The translations under genes were made by a program, and so were the position numbers. Below the pieces are notes generated by a model, which saw only the letters and a list, made by a program, of their open reading frames with translations, was not told the origin of the DNA and searched no databases. 64,000 bases of DNA, taken from Clostridiales bacterium. GTDB lineage: Bacteria; Bacillota; Clostridia; Christensenellales; UBA1242. The stretch spans positions 132,392 to 196,391 of the forward strand of contig SVIR01000001.1 in NCBI GenBank assembly GCA_015069395.1, read 5' to 3'. How positions within the stretch are numbered: position 1 is the stretch's first letter; every line of letters begins with the position of its first letter. Shown here one piece after another: positions 10,648 to 23,700 of the stretch.

Positions 10648-11736
10648 ATGAAAAAGAAAATTTGGTCAGTTGTGTTGTGTTTTTGTCTTTTGATTCCTGT
10701 GTTTTGTTTTATAGGCTGTGGTGGAGTTTCGTTGGATACTGTAAAACAAACTTTTACATCATGGAAAGAAGCTTATGTAAATCAAAGTTCAGTTTTCAGT
10801 ACAGACACCTGTGAAGGGTATGATACTGATTATTACGTAGCTTATAATTCGTTTATAGAACAAAAAATCTCAGACAGTGTTGAAAGTTTTTCTGAGCTAA
10901 GATCCAAATATAATCTTACCTTAGCCTTTGCAAATGATTATATTGAGGCAGGAGAACATTATTTAACAATAGTAAATGAAGAAGATTTGTCTAAAAATGC
11001 AAAAAAAATGCTTAAAACCTTAAACAAATCAGCAAAAAACTGTACTGAAGCAGTGTCAGAATTTGCTGTTGCTAAAAGAGATGTAGAGGATTATTTTCAA
11101 AATTATGGTGCGATCTGGGAAGGAAATCAAGATGCAGAAGGCTCGCATTTAAACAAATTTAAAAATGTATATGCCAGTTTGATCGAAAAAAGCGTTGACC
11201 TTTCTAGCTTGATGGCAGATTTTATCAAAGAAGTAGGCATTTTAGAAATTTTTGAAAAGGTTACAATTTCTACACCTGATGTTTTGGTTGTTAGAGATTA
11301 TGTAAGTGCAAAGCTACTGCCTTTGTTTAGCAAACTTTCAATTTCTGCAACAGAAAAGAATTTGAACTGGGAAGTAACCCAAGAGACTAGCTTTAAAGAA
11401 AGAATTAATGAAATTTTAAACAGTTTGAATAGTGCCTTCAACGACTATAAAAATCATTTTGTTGACGAGGCTGGCAAAAACATCGTTATCATTGATGTGA
11501 AAGAATTTATGTCTCAAGCAGACCAATTTTTTATTTCTGCAGAAAGCTATATTGAGGCTCTTGAAGGGCTTAACATTCCAAAACTTGCTACCACATACAA
11601 AAACGATTTAGAGCAATATAAAAAGAAAAACAAATTAGCAGAAATCTACTTAGATAAAATCGAAAATTTTGTTGATGTAAATTTGGCAGAATTTTTAAGT
11701 TTTTCTGTTGAAACTATTTATGGAGAAACTATATGA
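10648..11736 (+). CDS. Putative lipoprotein, helical, unknown function
   Basis: The ORF track starts at 10594, but the signal peptide begins at the ATG at 10648, which has a GGGGGTG SD and lies one base after the previous stop. The 362-aa product has a lipoprotein signal (MKKKIWSVVLCF ... FIGCGG). The lipobox Cys is near residue 22, so it should be lipidated and held on the outer face of the membrane. The remainder looks helical and coiled-coil-like. It overlaps gltX by ATGA, so it is translationally coupled to a tRNA synthetase, an unusual place for a surface lipoprotein. Function unknown. Confidence 0.85.
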   Translation: MKKKIWSVVLCFCLLIPVFCFIGCGGVSLDTVKQTFTSWKEAYVNQSSVFSTDTCEGYDTDYYVAYNSFIEQKISDSVESFSELRSKYNLTLAFANDYIEAGEHYLTIVNEEDLSKNAKKMLKTLNKSAKNCTEAVSEFAVAKRDVEDYFQNYGAIWEGNQDAEGSHLNKFKNVYASLIEKSVDLSSLMADFIKEVGILEIFEKVTISTPDVLVVRDYVSAKLLPLFSKLSISATEKNLNWEVTQETSFKERINEILNSLNSAFNDYKNHFVDEAGKNIVIIDVKEFMSQADQFFISAESYIEALEGLNIPKLATTYKNDLEQYKKKNKLAEIYLDKIENFVDVNLAEFLSFSVETIYGETI

Positions 11737-13358
11737 ATTTAGAAAAATTGGCAGAATTGTTGTTTCCAAACAATAAATATACTGTTGAAGAATTAGAAAA
11801 GAAATATCCAAAAAGAAATCTAAAAGAGGGTGCTGAAGTAACAAGATTTGCTCCAAGCCCAACAGGTTTTATGCATTTGGGCAACTTTTTTCAAGCAACT
11901 ATAAGTTATAACATTGGAAAAAGAAGCGGGGGAGTTTTCTTTATTAGAATAGAAGATACCGATCAAAAGAGAGAGGTAAGTGGCGCAAGCGCGATCATTA
12001 TGGAGATTTTAACGAGTTATGGATATATTCCTGACGAATATCAACTTAAGGGTGGGGTGACTGTCGGTGAGTATGGGCCATATTATCAAAGTGAACGTGT
12101 AGATATTTATAAGGCTTATGCGAAAAAACTTGTCGCAGAAGGCAAAGCGTTCCCTTGTTTTTGTAAAAAAACTGAAGGGTTAAGCGACGTAAAAGAAAAG
12201 AGAGAAAAGAAATTTTCTGTAGGAATAAACGAGGATAAGGATCCTTGTAGAAATTTAACGCTAGAACAAATTGAAGAATATATAAATGAAGGCAAAAAGT
12301 TTGCTATTAGACTTAAATCAAACGGTTCTGTGGACAAAAAAGTTAAATTTTATGATGTTATTAAAGGTGAGATAGAAATGGCTGAAAATTGTTCAGACGC
12401 TATTTTGCTTAAAAATGATATGATTCCAACATATCACTTTGCTCACGCTGTAGACGACACTCTTATGGGTACAACGGTGGTTGTTCGTGGAGAAGAATGG
12501 TTGCCATCAGTTCCTTTGCACAAAGAAATTTTTGATACTTTAGGTTATAAACAACCAAAATACATTCACAACCCATTGCTTTATAAGTTAAATGAGGAAG
12601 GAAACAGAAACAAACTTTCAAAGAGAAAACATCCTGAAGCTGATATGCGTTTCTTCGACAGAGAGGGGTATGACAAACAAGCCGTTATAGAATATTTGAT
12701 AAATTTAATAAATTCGAATTTTGAAATCTGGAGAAAAAACAATCCTTCAGTGGACATTTCTGAATTTCCGTTTGATGGGTTTAATATTACTGCCAATACT
12801 CCAATTTTTGATCTTGTAAAATTAAATGACATCTCAAAAGAAATCATTTCTAGATATAGTGCAAAAAAATGTTATGAAGAACTTTTGCTTTGGGCGAGGG
12901 CTTACTCGCCTGAAAATGTAGATTATCTTGTAAAAGATAAGGATTATGTTATAAAAGTTTTAAATATTGACAGAGAAAAGCCAAAACCAAGAAAAGATAT
13001 TTACAAATGGAATATGTTTTTTGATTTGTTTGACTATATGTTTGGTGTTCCATCAAGCTACGAAGTTGAAAATCAAAAGCAGTTTGAGGAAGTTGTAAAA
13101 AATTATCAAAAATATCTCTGCTTGGATTCGAAAGATATTTGGTTTGAAAAAGTCAAAGAAATGGCTGGCGAATTGGGATATGCAACAGACAATAAGGCTT
13201 ATAAACAAAACCCAGAAAACTTTAAGGGAAATGTTGCAACTGTTTGTGAATATATAAGAGTTGCTATTACCGGAAGAAAAAATTCTCCAGATTTATATGA
13301 GATTATGAGTTTATTGGGAAAAGAAGAGGTGTTAAAAAGATTATCTCAATTTGCTTAA
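11733..13358 (+). CDS. gltX: Glutamyl-tRNA synthetase
   Basis: This class I aminoacyl-tRNA synthetase of 541 aa charges tRNA-Glu. If no GlnRS exists in the genome it would also charge tRNA-Gln for later amidation. The N-terminal nucleotide-binding motif is PSPTGFMHLGN (HIGH equivalent, about residue 48), and the second signature is KLSKR (KMSKS equivalent, about residue 293). The start codon overlaps the preceding lipoprotein stop by four bases. It is longer than the roughly 480-aa Bacillus enzyme and resembles the longer clostridial form in length. It is the last gene of the operon that starts at 8207. Confidence 0.95.
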   Translation: MNLEKLAELLFPNNKYTVEELEKKYPKRNLKEGAEVTRFAPSPTGFMHLGNFFQATISYNIGKRSGGVFFIRIEDTDQKREVSGASAIIMEILTSYGYIPDEYQLKGGVTVGEYGPYYQSERVDIYKAYAKKLVAEGKAFPCFCKKTEGLSDVKEKREKKFSVGINEDKDPCRNLTLEQIEEYINEGKKFAIRLKSNGSVDKKVKFYDVIKGEIEMAENCSDAILLKNDMIPTYHFAHAVDDTLMGTTVVVRGEEWLPSVPLHKEIFDTLGYKQPKYIHNPLLYKLNEEGNRNKLSKRKHPEADMRFFDREGYDKQAVIEYLINLINSNFEIWRKNNPSVDISEFPFDGFNITANTPIFDLVKLNDISKEIISRYSAKKCYEELLLWARAYSPENVDYLVKDKDYVIKVLNIDREKPKPRKDIYKWNMFFDLFDYMFGVPSSYEVENQKQFEEVVKNYQKYLCLDSKDIWFEKVKEMAGELGYATDNKAYKQNPENFKGNVATVCEYIRVAITGRKNSPDLYEIMSLLGKEEVLKRLSQFA

Positions 13359-13414
13359 AAACAATAAAAAATGCGTAAAAATGCGTAGTTTTTTGAATTT
13401 TTAAGGAGATTTTT

Positions 13415-14479
13415 ATGAAAAAAATAATTTTGACTGCAGATAGACCAACGGGAAACTTGCACATAGGGCACTATGTTGGTTCTATTGCGAACAGGTTAAA
13501 ACTGCAAGAGCAAAACGATTATGAAAAATACTATATAATGATTGCAGACACACAAGCATTAACGGATAATGCCGATAATGTAGATAAAGTAAAAAATAAT
13601 ATAATTCAAGTTGCAATAGATTATTTATCTGCAGGTATAGATCCAAACAAAGTGGAAATTTTTATTCAATCACAAGTTCCGGAACTTGCTGAAATGACTA
13701 TGTATTTTATGAATCTGGTCACGGTGGCAAGATTGACAAGAAATCCTACTGTAAAAGACGAAATTAAACAAAGAGGATTTGCAAACTCTCTTCCTGTTGG
13801 TTTTTTGTGTTATCCAATTAGTCAGGCTGCAGACATTTGTGCGTTTAACGCAAACTGCATTCCTGTTGGTGAAGATCAATTGCCAATGTTGGAGCAAGCA
13901 CGTGAAATTGTAAGAAGTTTTAATCACGCTTATGGAAAAGAAGTTTTGACATTGCCAGAGCCACTTTTACCTGAAAACGAGGCGTGTAGAAGATTGCCGG
14001 GTATTGATGGTGGATTAAAAATGAGTAAGTCGGCAGGAAACTGTATTTATTTAAAAGACGAGCCTGAAGAGATTAAGCGCAAGGTTATGAGTGCTTATAC
14101 AGATCCAAATCATATAAAGATTTCTGATCCGGGGAAAGTGGAAGGTAATGTTGTATTTAAGTATTTGGATGCTTTTGCAACAGACGAATCTTTCAAGAAG
14201 TTTTTGCCAGAATACAAAAATTTAGAAGAGCTTAAAGCTCATTATAGAAATGGTGGACTTGGAGATGTGAAGATTAAGTTGTTTTTAAACAATGTTCTAC
14301 AAGAACTTTTGGCTCCAATTAGAGAGCGTCGAAAAGCATTGGAAAAGGATATTGATTCGATTTATAAAATGCTTTTTGAAAATGGAAAAAAGGTTAGAAA
14401 GATTGCTGGTGAAACCATTTTGAGAATGAAAGAGGCGATGGGGCTGGATTATGAAAAACTTTTAAAAAAGGAAAATTGA
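13415..14479 (+). CDS. trpS: Tryptophanyl-tRNA synthetase
   Basis: The 354-aa class I synthetase activates Trp and attaches it to tRNA-Trp. The signatures GNLHIGHYVG (about residue 13) and KMSKS (about residue 201) are intact. The SD AAGGAG lies ahead of the ATG. The 56-base gap after gltX contains a short direct repeat (aaaatgcgt twice) but no T-box antiterminator and no clear terminator. Readthrough from the dnaB-gltX operon is therefore plausible. Confidence 0.96.
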   Translation: MKKIILTADRPTGNLHIGHYVGSIANRLKLQEQNDYEKYYIMIADTQALTDNADNVDKVKNNIIQVAIDYLSAGIDPNKVEIFIQSQVPELAEMTMYFMNLVTVARLTRNPTVKDEIKQRGFANSLPVGFLCYPISQAADICAFNANCIPVGEDQLPMLEQAREIVRSFNHAYGKEVLTLPEPLLPENEACRRLPGIDGGLKMSKSAGNCIYLKDEPEEIKRKVMSAYTDPNHIKISDPGKVEGNVVFKYLDAFATDESFKKFLPEYKNLEELKAHYRNGGLGDVKIKLFLNNVLQELLAPIRERRKALEKDIDSIYKMLFENGKKVRKIAGETILRMKEAMGLDYEKLLKKEN

Positions 14480-14493
14480 TAAAAAATATCATT

Positions 14494-14530
14494 AAAAAAC
14501 ACGTTTTTTTTCAAAAAAATGTGTTTTTTT
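14494..14530 (+). terminator. Terminator after trpS
   Basis: A long A/T-rich hairpin, AAAAAACAC ... GTGTTTTTT, extends inward through a T7/A7 stem with a two-base loop and ends in a T tract. It lies 14 bases after the trpS stop and would isolate the giant surface gene from upstream transcription. Confidence 0.8.
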
Positions 14531-14678
14531 ATTGTTTTTATAATATTTTTTAAAAAATAAAAAAGTTTTTGACAAACAACAAAAAAAAGAATAAGGCGAA
14601 TTTAGATTTGTTCGATAAATACGATTAAAAACGAATTTATTATATATTATATTTATATATATTTTTTCTCAAATATCC

Positions 14679-14707
14679 TTGCTTAAAAGAGTAAAAATTT
14701 GTATAAT
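14679..14707 (+). promoter_or_regulatory. Promoter of the 5981-aa surface protein
   Basis: TTGCTT is followed by 17 bases and TATAAT, ahead of a GAGGGGG SD and the ATG at 14746. The 145 bases upstream of it are very AT-rich and contain no gene. Confidence 0.8.
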
Positions 14708-14745
14708 ATTTCTGTAAAATTATTTCGTCTAACCGAGGGGGAAAT

Positions 14746-17700
14746 ATGAAAAAGAAATTGTTTATTTTTATGATGCTTATTATGGGAGTTTTCTGTGGGA
14801 CTCTTGGATTTTTTAATGTTCAAGAAAGCGCTCACGCAGAGAGCCCCTTGGCGAGTACTTGGGATGGGTCTTATGAAGATTCTCTGAGTGATGTAAGTGA
14901 AGGAGACTTTATTAATGAAGGTCAGACGTATTATATTTACTCGGCCAAGGGCTTCTCATATTTTGCGTATATGGTTAGAAGTACAGGTGGCGGATACAAC
15001 AATTTTATGGGAAAGAATATCTATCTTCAAACAGACATTGACTTAGCAGGACATTCTTGGACTCCTATTGGGCAAGACTCGGTTGCTTTTGATGGAAGAT
15101 TTTATGGAAATGGTCACACCGTTTACAATTTATATGTAAATGCCAATTCGGGAACAAATGTTGGTTTATTTGGCACTTTAGGTGCAAATGCAGTAATTGA
15201 TAATTTACATATTAAGAATTTAGATATAAGTACTAGTGGGGTTACAAATGTTGGTGGGTTAGCAGGATCGTCGCAAGCACTAATTACAAGATGTTCTACA
15301 GAAGGTTCTATTGATGCAAGTGGAGCTAAAAATGTTGGTGGATTGATAGGAAATGTTTCTAGAACATCTGGAGAAGGCATTGACAATAGCTTTTCTGATG
15401 TTGATATAAACGTTTCAAGTTCAACAGATCTCTCTGTAGGTGGGCTTGCTGGTTTGTACGCTTCTACAACGCTTAACACTAGTTATGCGAGTGGAAATAT
15501 AGAAGTTTCAAGCAGTGAGGCCTATGTTGGGGGACTTTTTGGACATACTACTGGTTCGATTTCTATCACCAATGCTTATAGTATTGGTGATATTTCCATT
15601 TCTAATATGAGCAATTCTAGAATAGGTGGAATAGCTGGTTATGTAGAAAGTGGCTTTAGGTTTAATGTTGGATATTATGGTGGTGCGATTGTTGAAGAAA
15701 CTGCAAGCACTACTTCTAGAATTGCTGGTTTTGTTGGAAACTTTGGAACAACAAGCACAGCTTCAACAAGTTTAAGAAATATGCTTTTCTTAGGTTCGTT
15801 TAATGTTAAAACTACCTATGCTCCTTTCTATAACAAGACCTATACGGCTTCTTCTTTGACCGAGTCTAGAGTTTATTGTTCTAGTGATTATAGCGCAAGT
15901 GGAATTTATTACTTGAATGAATTGGCTACAACCGAGAGTTTTTATAGCGCCATTAGGTATTGGGGAAGTGAAAGTGAATGGGATTTTTCACTTGAAGGCG
16001 ATTGGGGAATGAATTTCGGAAAAAACGAAGGGTTTCCTTATTTGCTTGGTTGCGACAATTTAGGAAATGCAAACAATGACTTAGAGCATTCATTTGTAAA
16101 TATTTTGGAGGGCTCTGGTACTGCTGCAGATCCTTATCAAATCAAAACTGCAGGAGATTTGGGGTGGCTGGCATTTAATTATGAAAGTTTTAGTTCACAA
16201 ACGGAGTATTTTGCTCTGCAAAATGATATCGACTTAAGTGGAAGATCTTGGTATTCAATTGGAAATGAAGAGGATCCTTTTAGCGACGTTTTTGACGGAA
16301 ATGGCTTTGGAATATCAGGTATGACTTGTTCTATTCAAGAGAAGAATTCTTATCACGGCCTTTTTGGAGTGGCTAAAAATGCTGTAATTAAAAATTTAAA
16401 CGTAAACAATACTAAATTTTTGAATGAGGGAACTGGAGTTAATAGCCTTTATGGAAACTTCGTAGGACTTGTGCAAGGAAATGTTTATTTTATCAACTGT
16501 ATTAGTTACGTTGACGGAGAAGGAATTGACGAAAACGTAGTTGTTTATGACAATATTGGTGGACTAGCAACAGGAGCCAAAATATTTTTGTATTACGGAA
16601 GATTGAACACAAACATAAGTATGGACATTTTGACTGGCTCATTTAAAATCCCTACAGGCATTTCTTTTACTACTGGTTATGATATGATTGTAGATGGCAC
16701 AGGTGGACAATTTTATGCGACAGATGGTTCGATTTATTTAGGCAGATATCATTTGCTTGTTGCCGAAAACGGAAGTGTTGCTCAGACACTAAGTTCTACA
16801 GGAAAGGTGATTGACGCTACTTTTGGACGCACTGCTTTGCCAGGGCTTTCAACAAACTATGGAATAAAAGATGTTTTGATTATGAAAGGCTTTAAGCTGC
16901 TTGGATATCGTTATGTTCATGACGACTCGGCAGTTTCTGTAAGTTCAGATTTTACTTTAACAGGCATTGATGTTTCAAAAAATCCAGTCAAAGGTATCTA
17001 TGCGGTATGGGAAAATAGAGGTTGGAGTGAAGACGGCATTGATCCTGACACTGCTATGAAAGTTAAGGTGATTTATAATGCTTACGAACAATATTATTAC
17101 ACTACACAAGACCTAGATTATTCTTCTGATTCGTTGTGGCAACGTGATAGTGACGGAAACGTTTATGTGACATATTATTATGAATACGACTCGTATTTGG
17201 GAGAAAATGCGGCATTGACGCAAGTGCCTGTTTATACAAAAAGTGAAACGAGAGTTTATTTGAGGGGGAATGATTTTAATATCGCAGGTCTTTACAAAAC
17301 TTTTGATAGGGGCGCGTTTAAAAACAGCATTATGGATTCTCTTGGCAGAGTTTTTGTAAATGACGATATGACTTTCTATGCAGAGTGGGAAGGCAGAGCA
17401 GACGCTACGCATCAAGTTTCAGTAGAATTTTTAACAGCTGATGGAGATGCTGGAGAATTTAATGTAGCAGATGTTGTCGAATCGCTTTCAATGTACAAAT
17501 ATTATGGTTCAGCTTTTACAAACCCAACAGCTGAAAGAATTTTGAGTTCGGGACAAACAAAAATCGAATATGATTATGATGCTGTTTTGAGTTATTCAAA
17601 AGATACATATTCGCAGTTTACGTTGGAGATTAAAGAAGGATATTCTTTTTCAAATTTGGCGCAATATGTTTATTCAAGTAAAAATGTGTTGGATACAAAC

Positions 17701-20700
17701 TTTGGTTTGTTGGCAAACTCAACGCCAAAAACTTTTGTAAGGGCAGATGGTGTAGCTACTTTCAACCAAGCGAAATTTTATAATATGGTTGGGGATTATG
17801 TAATCAAAATAACTCTCCAACGAAACATTCAAACTTTTGATGTGGCTACAGGTGGTGGAGTGTATTTTGGACTTTCTCCAAAAATTGCCGACTATTCTGA
17901 TGTTGCAATTAGAAAAGGAAACGAATTTTTAAGGGTTGAGACACTTGGTTTTAATTGCGAAAACCTTGTTGGCTATGACTGGATAAATCATAAATTGCTC
18001 TGTTCTACAGAGGCTAGGGGGCTTGGAGATGTAACGTCTGAATACATAGAAAATGACACTGTTTATTTGAGATATTCATTTAGTGCTTCTGCATCAAGAT
18101 ATTTTTCATATAAATTGAGTTATAATAACGATGGAACAACAACCGTTGCAATGCACGAAGTTGACCAAAATTTGGTTGAACAAGATTGGATTATTTCTTT
18201 AACCTATTCTTCCCCTAATGCGTTTAAGGCTGAATATTACACAGATTCAACTTTTGCTTTTATATTCTCAACGGAAGAAGATAAAAACATTTTCGAAAAA
18301 CTTTCACCAAAAACAGGAGAAGCAGAAAATTTTGAGATGTATGAATTGCTTTCAAATGCTGATGGTGTAACAAAAGCTTATATGACATTTACAAACCTTA
18401 TAGAACTGAAAAATTCTTATGGTGTTAGATTGAATGTTGAAGCTGTCACAGCTTATATTGAAGCTTTGTTTGTATTCCAAATGGTTGATGCTAATGGAAA
18501 TCAAATCATTGGATCCAATCTTCCACAAGGAAATGCAACGTCAATCAATACTTCACAAAGAACAACGGGATATTTTGATATAAGAGCAACTGATTATTGG
18601 AGACCAACAAGCGTATATAGCATTAAGGTTTCAGACGTGAACTTGGCTACAGAAGAATTGAGCCAAGCCTTTGAAACAGAATTTAATGCAAATTATTCAT
18701 ATCGCCTAAGTGTTGAGGAGACTTATTATCAAAAAGGCGAAGATATCCCCACTTATTTTGAACAAGATACACTCAGATTGGATTATGGTTTTGAGGCTGA
18801 CGCTATAGCTCCAGGCTTTTATGTAGTTAAAATTGTTTGCGAAAAAGTTTATTATTCGATTGATTATCAAGCAAAATTTGTAGATGTTGCGTTTGCTAGT
18901 GATCAAGAAATGTTTGAAAATTTGGTAGACGACGAAACATTTAATGGCTCGGTATCTGCAAAGGTAGGTGGAAGCAATTATGCTAGTGGTGCAGAAACTA
19001 TTTCTTACGACTCAAACATTTTGATGGAAACAGTTTTGGGAGACAATAATGCTTTTTCGCTTTATGGTTGGATAATCATTGATTGTACTGGTTCATTCGA
19101 ATTCTTAAATTTAAGAACCGACACTTTAGAATTTGTTTATTATCATAAAAATGCACAAACGTCAAACAAAACGCATAAAACTGGAAACAGATTCAATCTT
19201 TCTGTTTATGCTGTTTATCAAAAGAAAGAAGTAAGAGTTTCTTTGAGTAATGTGGCTATTGTTTCTGATTACAATGGTGAAGGCTATGATAGAACATATG
19301 AAAACGGCTCGATTGGTTTTGAAATTGAAATGTCGAGTGTGGACGAAAACATTCTAGACAACACCTTTTTATATCAATATAATCAAGCAGAAAAAGGAGC
19401 TTTGGGATCATTATATCTCGAAAAAGAAGACCTTGGCTCAGCATATTACTTTGTTGGTTTCCAAATTCTTTATGAAGGCTCAGCAATTCTAGTTGAGAAT
19501 GATATTTGGCAATATGACAACCTAGAAAGTCATGCGATTGATTTATATGACGAAGTAAGAAATTATGTCGAAAACTATGACTCTACGATAATGTCCTTGA
19601 ATTTTGAATTGGTTCCTATTTTAAAGCAAAAAACGGCGACTCTTTATTTCTATTCGGGGACTGGTGAAGACAATCAATACGGAGATTTGGAAAACGGAGC
19701 TGTTTTTGATGCTTTGGAAAACTCTACAACTGACAATGTTTATATAATAGAAAATGTAATAGCAGATCAATCTTATTATTTGAATTATGAGCTTGCTGTT
19801 ACTTTGAATGGACAAGAAAAAACCGTTATTTTGGACGACGAATTTTTCTTGCGTACTGGTTATGACAAACCAAATACAAAGTATTGGGCTTATGAGACAA
19901 GTGAAGAAAAGACGGGAACTTTGACATTCTCTCAATTTGTATTAAATGACGATTATTTTGCAAATAATGACGAGTTGAGCCCTGACATTCATTTTTATAG
20001 AGTTTGGTCTACAATTACATACACTCTTACATTTAATGAAAATGGTGGAACTTTTGTAGGCAATGTTCAAAATATGATTGATTTTGAATATAAAAGGGCT
20101 TATTCTCAACAGGCAAAAGTTAGTGCTTTGTCAAGCATAGAAAATCCTGGTTACGCACTTGCTGGTTGGACATATAATGGTACACTTATTTTTGATAGTG
20201 AAGGAGAATTGCTTGACTCGACTATTTTGTTTAATGAAGAAACCGAATACACTATGCCATCGTCTCTTGAATTGTTTGCTAGTTGGGAACAAAGACCTTA
20301 TAAGATAAAACTTAATTTCAACAAAGCAAATTCTATTTCAGTTGCCGGAGAAGTGGTTGAAGGTGTTGATTATATAGAATTTGAATTGGATTATGGAAGC
20401 TCTTTTGAAAATCTAATTTACAATGGAGAAACGGTTGAACTTTCAGATATTGTTGCCACAAGAGAAGGCTTTGATTTTAAAGGAATTTATGCGTATAACC
20501 TAATAGAGCAACAAATAGAAAATGAAACACTATTTTTAATGACAATTCCAGGTGTTGTACTAAGCAGAGAATATGCTCTTGAGCTTTATACAAAGTGGAC
20601 TTTTAAAGAAAATTATTTGTCAATGAGATTTGTTTCAAACACATTTAATAAGACTGTTTATGATGGAAAAACAAGAACTGTAGATTTGGTAACTATGTTT

Positions 20701-23700
20701 GATGCTGGCAATGCGACCACAACTGGATATATTATTTCAACAACAGATGGATTGAGGATTCAAGTTCCTGAAACTATGGGTGTTAATATAAGAACAACAG
20801 TTGCTTGTGCTGGAGGCGAAGTTTCGGGTTATCAAATCAACGTAATAAATGCTAAATATTATTTAATAAGTTTGACTATTAATATTGCAGATACTGCAGA
20901 AGTTTTAAATGCGGGAAGCATAAATTATAGTTATGAATTTGTAGTAGAAATTGAAAAAGCTTCTTTTGCAAGTGAAATCTCGGTTTATCTTTCTGATGCG
21001 GCAAAACTTTCAAATATCAAAGAGATTATGAAGCCTTTTGTTGCAGCAAGTGACGAAATCTTAAGCAAAACGACTTTAGAGACTGTGTCAACTTTTGTAC
21101 AAACAAAAGAAGGGTTGACAGAGAAGACAAAAGACGAAATTTATGAGTATTTAATGACAAAGTATTACCTCATGACAAATACAAATGATGGAAGACTTTA
21201 CAAAACTTATAAATCTTGGACGTTTGCTGATTTTGAAGCATATAAAGTTGGCGATGTTGGTGGTTTTAATGAAGCAATTTCAAACACAAATATGTTTACT
21301 TATTACGATTATGAAAACGAGAAGACGTCTGAAGAAGTTGAACGATATACTTCTTTGAAATTAGTTTCAAATTCAGTTTCAGAAGTTTTGAATGTAAGTA
21401 TTTTCAATGTTGAAATTATAGCGACTGCAGAAAGTTTGATTGCAAACACACCTGCAAAGGCAAGACTCTATCTTTCTGGTAGTGGATTAGAGAACTATTA
21501 TTATAATGAAGGTGAGAGAGGAAACTATATTGAAATTGATGGAGCTTTTGTTTTAAAAAATATACTTAGCGTATCAAACAGTTCTTCTATTACATCTTCA
21601 TATTACAACGAAAATGAATCCGAGGTTGCTGTTTCTTGGTATGAAAATATTGGATCTGTACAAATTGCAAACAGTGGAGAAACTGGGTATCAAGTTGCAG
21701 ACAATTTGTATCTGATAGGTGATATGGTTACTTCAAACGCAGGCACTAAAGTAGGGAATACAATATACACCTATTATGGCGAAGAAAATTATTTGTTGTG
21801 GAATAATGTTTTATTGTATGTGCAAGAAGGAGAGGAATTTAGAGATGTTACTGACTTGTTTAAATTGATAGTTCCTCATGACGATAGTTATACTATACTT
21901 GGAACTGAAGGCCTTATGCAAATCAATGTCACAGCAATGCTTGCTACAATAACTGCTGGAACTTATACAGAATCTCAAATTCAATCTGCTCTGGCGAGAG
22001 GATTGTTGAGAATTACAAAAGTAACATACAGCACAGGTGCTGGGATTTCATTTAAAAATGGTGGAGCTCTTGATGTTGAAGTATTTTATGATCAAGGGGT
22101 TGCTGTTTATCAAATCTTCTCAAATGATGCAAACAGCGTATCGATTGTCGCAAACAAAATGGTTGAATCTATTGAGGTTGCTGTTTCGTCTCAATTTATT
22201 GGGGATTATATAGGGCTTAAAACATGGTCTTCGGATTTCAACGCTGACATTTTAGAAGGATTAGCTGAAAACACTTCAATAACATTTAATTTAGATTTTT
22301 CGAATGAATCTGAAATTGTTGTAGATGCAAATGGTGAAACATATAGAATGGATAATTCTAGCTTTGCAGAGCTAAATTATTATGCAATTTATTCTGACTT
22401 GGTTTTGGCTAGGTTTGATTATAATCTCCCTGAAGAAACCACTCAGACTACAGTTTTGCAATTGGGGGTTAGCACAGATATTGAACATCCACTTGTACAT
22501 GGACTTCTTTTCAAAGAAATGAAAATTCAAAGGGTAGATGGAACGTGGGTAGACTATACTTCGATGTTTCCTGGAGGAGTATTTAAAGGTGTTAACTATG
22601 ACTTCGATCCTACTGGTGTAACAGAGACAGAACTTTTGCTTGCTAAACAATTGAGGCATCGTAGCATTGTTTTGAGTGTAACTTGGTTGCCTCAAGATAT
22701 TCGATTAGATGCTAAAGAGCCTTTAGAATTTGAATATGCCGTAGGTACTTTTACAGGAATGAATTATTCTGATATCGCAGACATAGTCAACTTGAATGAA
22801 AGCATCTATACTTATACTTATACTTGGACTAATGTCGACACAGGTGTAGTGGTTTCTCAAAAAGCACAACTTGTTTTAAAAGATTATGGTGCTTATGCAG
22901 ATAGTGGAGAATACAGTTTAAAAATTTCTGCTACTGTAAATAGAAGATATATTGTTTCTGGAGCAATATCTGAAGCAGATAGTACAAAGTCTGCTAGTGT
23001 AAATTTTGTTCTGACATTTAATAGATATAAGTTGGTTGGGGTTACGCTTCCAAGCGACACGACCATTGTTTATGATGGAACGGATCACGCCTTAGACTGG
23101 ATAATTGTTGTACAATATAGCGAATATGACAATGATGCAGAGGACTATTCTGACGAAGTGTTTACACAAAATTATAACTTGTCTGTTAAAGATGGTATTA
23201 GTTTTAAAGTAAATGGTTCAACAAAAATTGAAATGAAGAATGTTGGAAGTTATACTGCCGAGATTCTCTTTAATGAAGATGCTTATGATCTTTCGTATAT
23301 AGGCACTTTTGATAGAAATTTTGTCTGTACAATTACTCCAGCAACCATAGATTTACAAGAATTTGATATTGAATTTTCTAAAAAGTTTAATGGTGAAGAT
23401 GGCATTCTCGAAGAAGAAATCTATGGTGAAAACGAAACTATAAAAGTAGAATTTACGAGAGAAGCCGGAGAAGATGTAGATACTTATGATCTTTATTTCA
23501 AAAGCAATTTGCAAACACCAAACAACAACTACAATTTTGTTTATGGTGATACCAAAGTGTTTGAAAATGGAGTTTTGACAGCTCAAGCAGCTACCACATC
23601 GGTTGGGACATTTAGTATTACTGCAACAGGAAATCTTGTCTTGTCTTATTTAGTAACACAAGAAAATCCAAATGTAATTACTGCTCCTTATGATGCCAAC

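Noticed and set aside
13359-13414. T-box or attenuator before trpS
   Set aside because: The gap is only 56 bases and lacks the T-box sequence and an antiterminator pair; only a short direct repeat is present.
14569-14597. Second promoter upstream of the giant gene (TTGACA at 14569)
   Set aside because: The -35 is perfect, but the sequence 17 bases later (TAAGGC) is a poor -10.
15123-15479. Minus-strand 118-aa ORF inside the giant surface gene, and about twenty similar ORFs in 15-32 kb
   Set aside because: They are antisense shadows of a long, clearly coding frame with no SD or promoter of their own; low-complexity repeats on the sense strand keep the opposite frames open.
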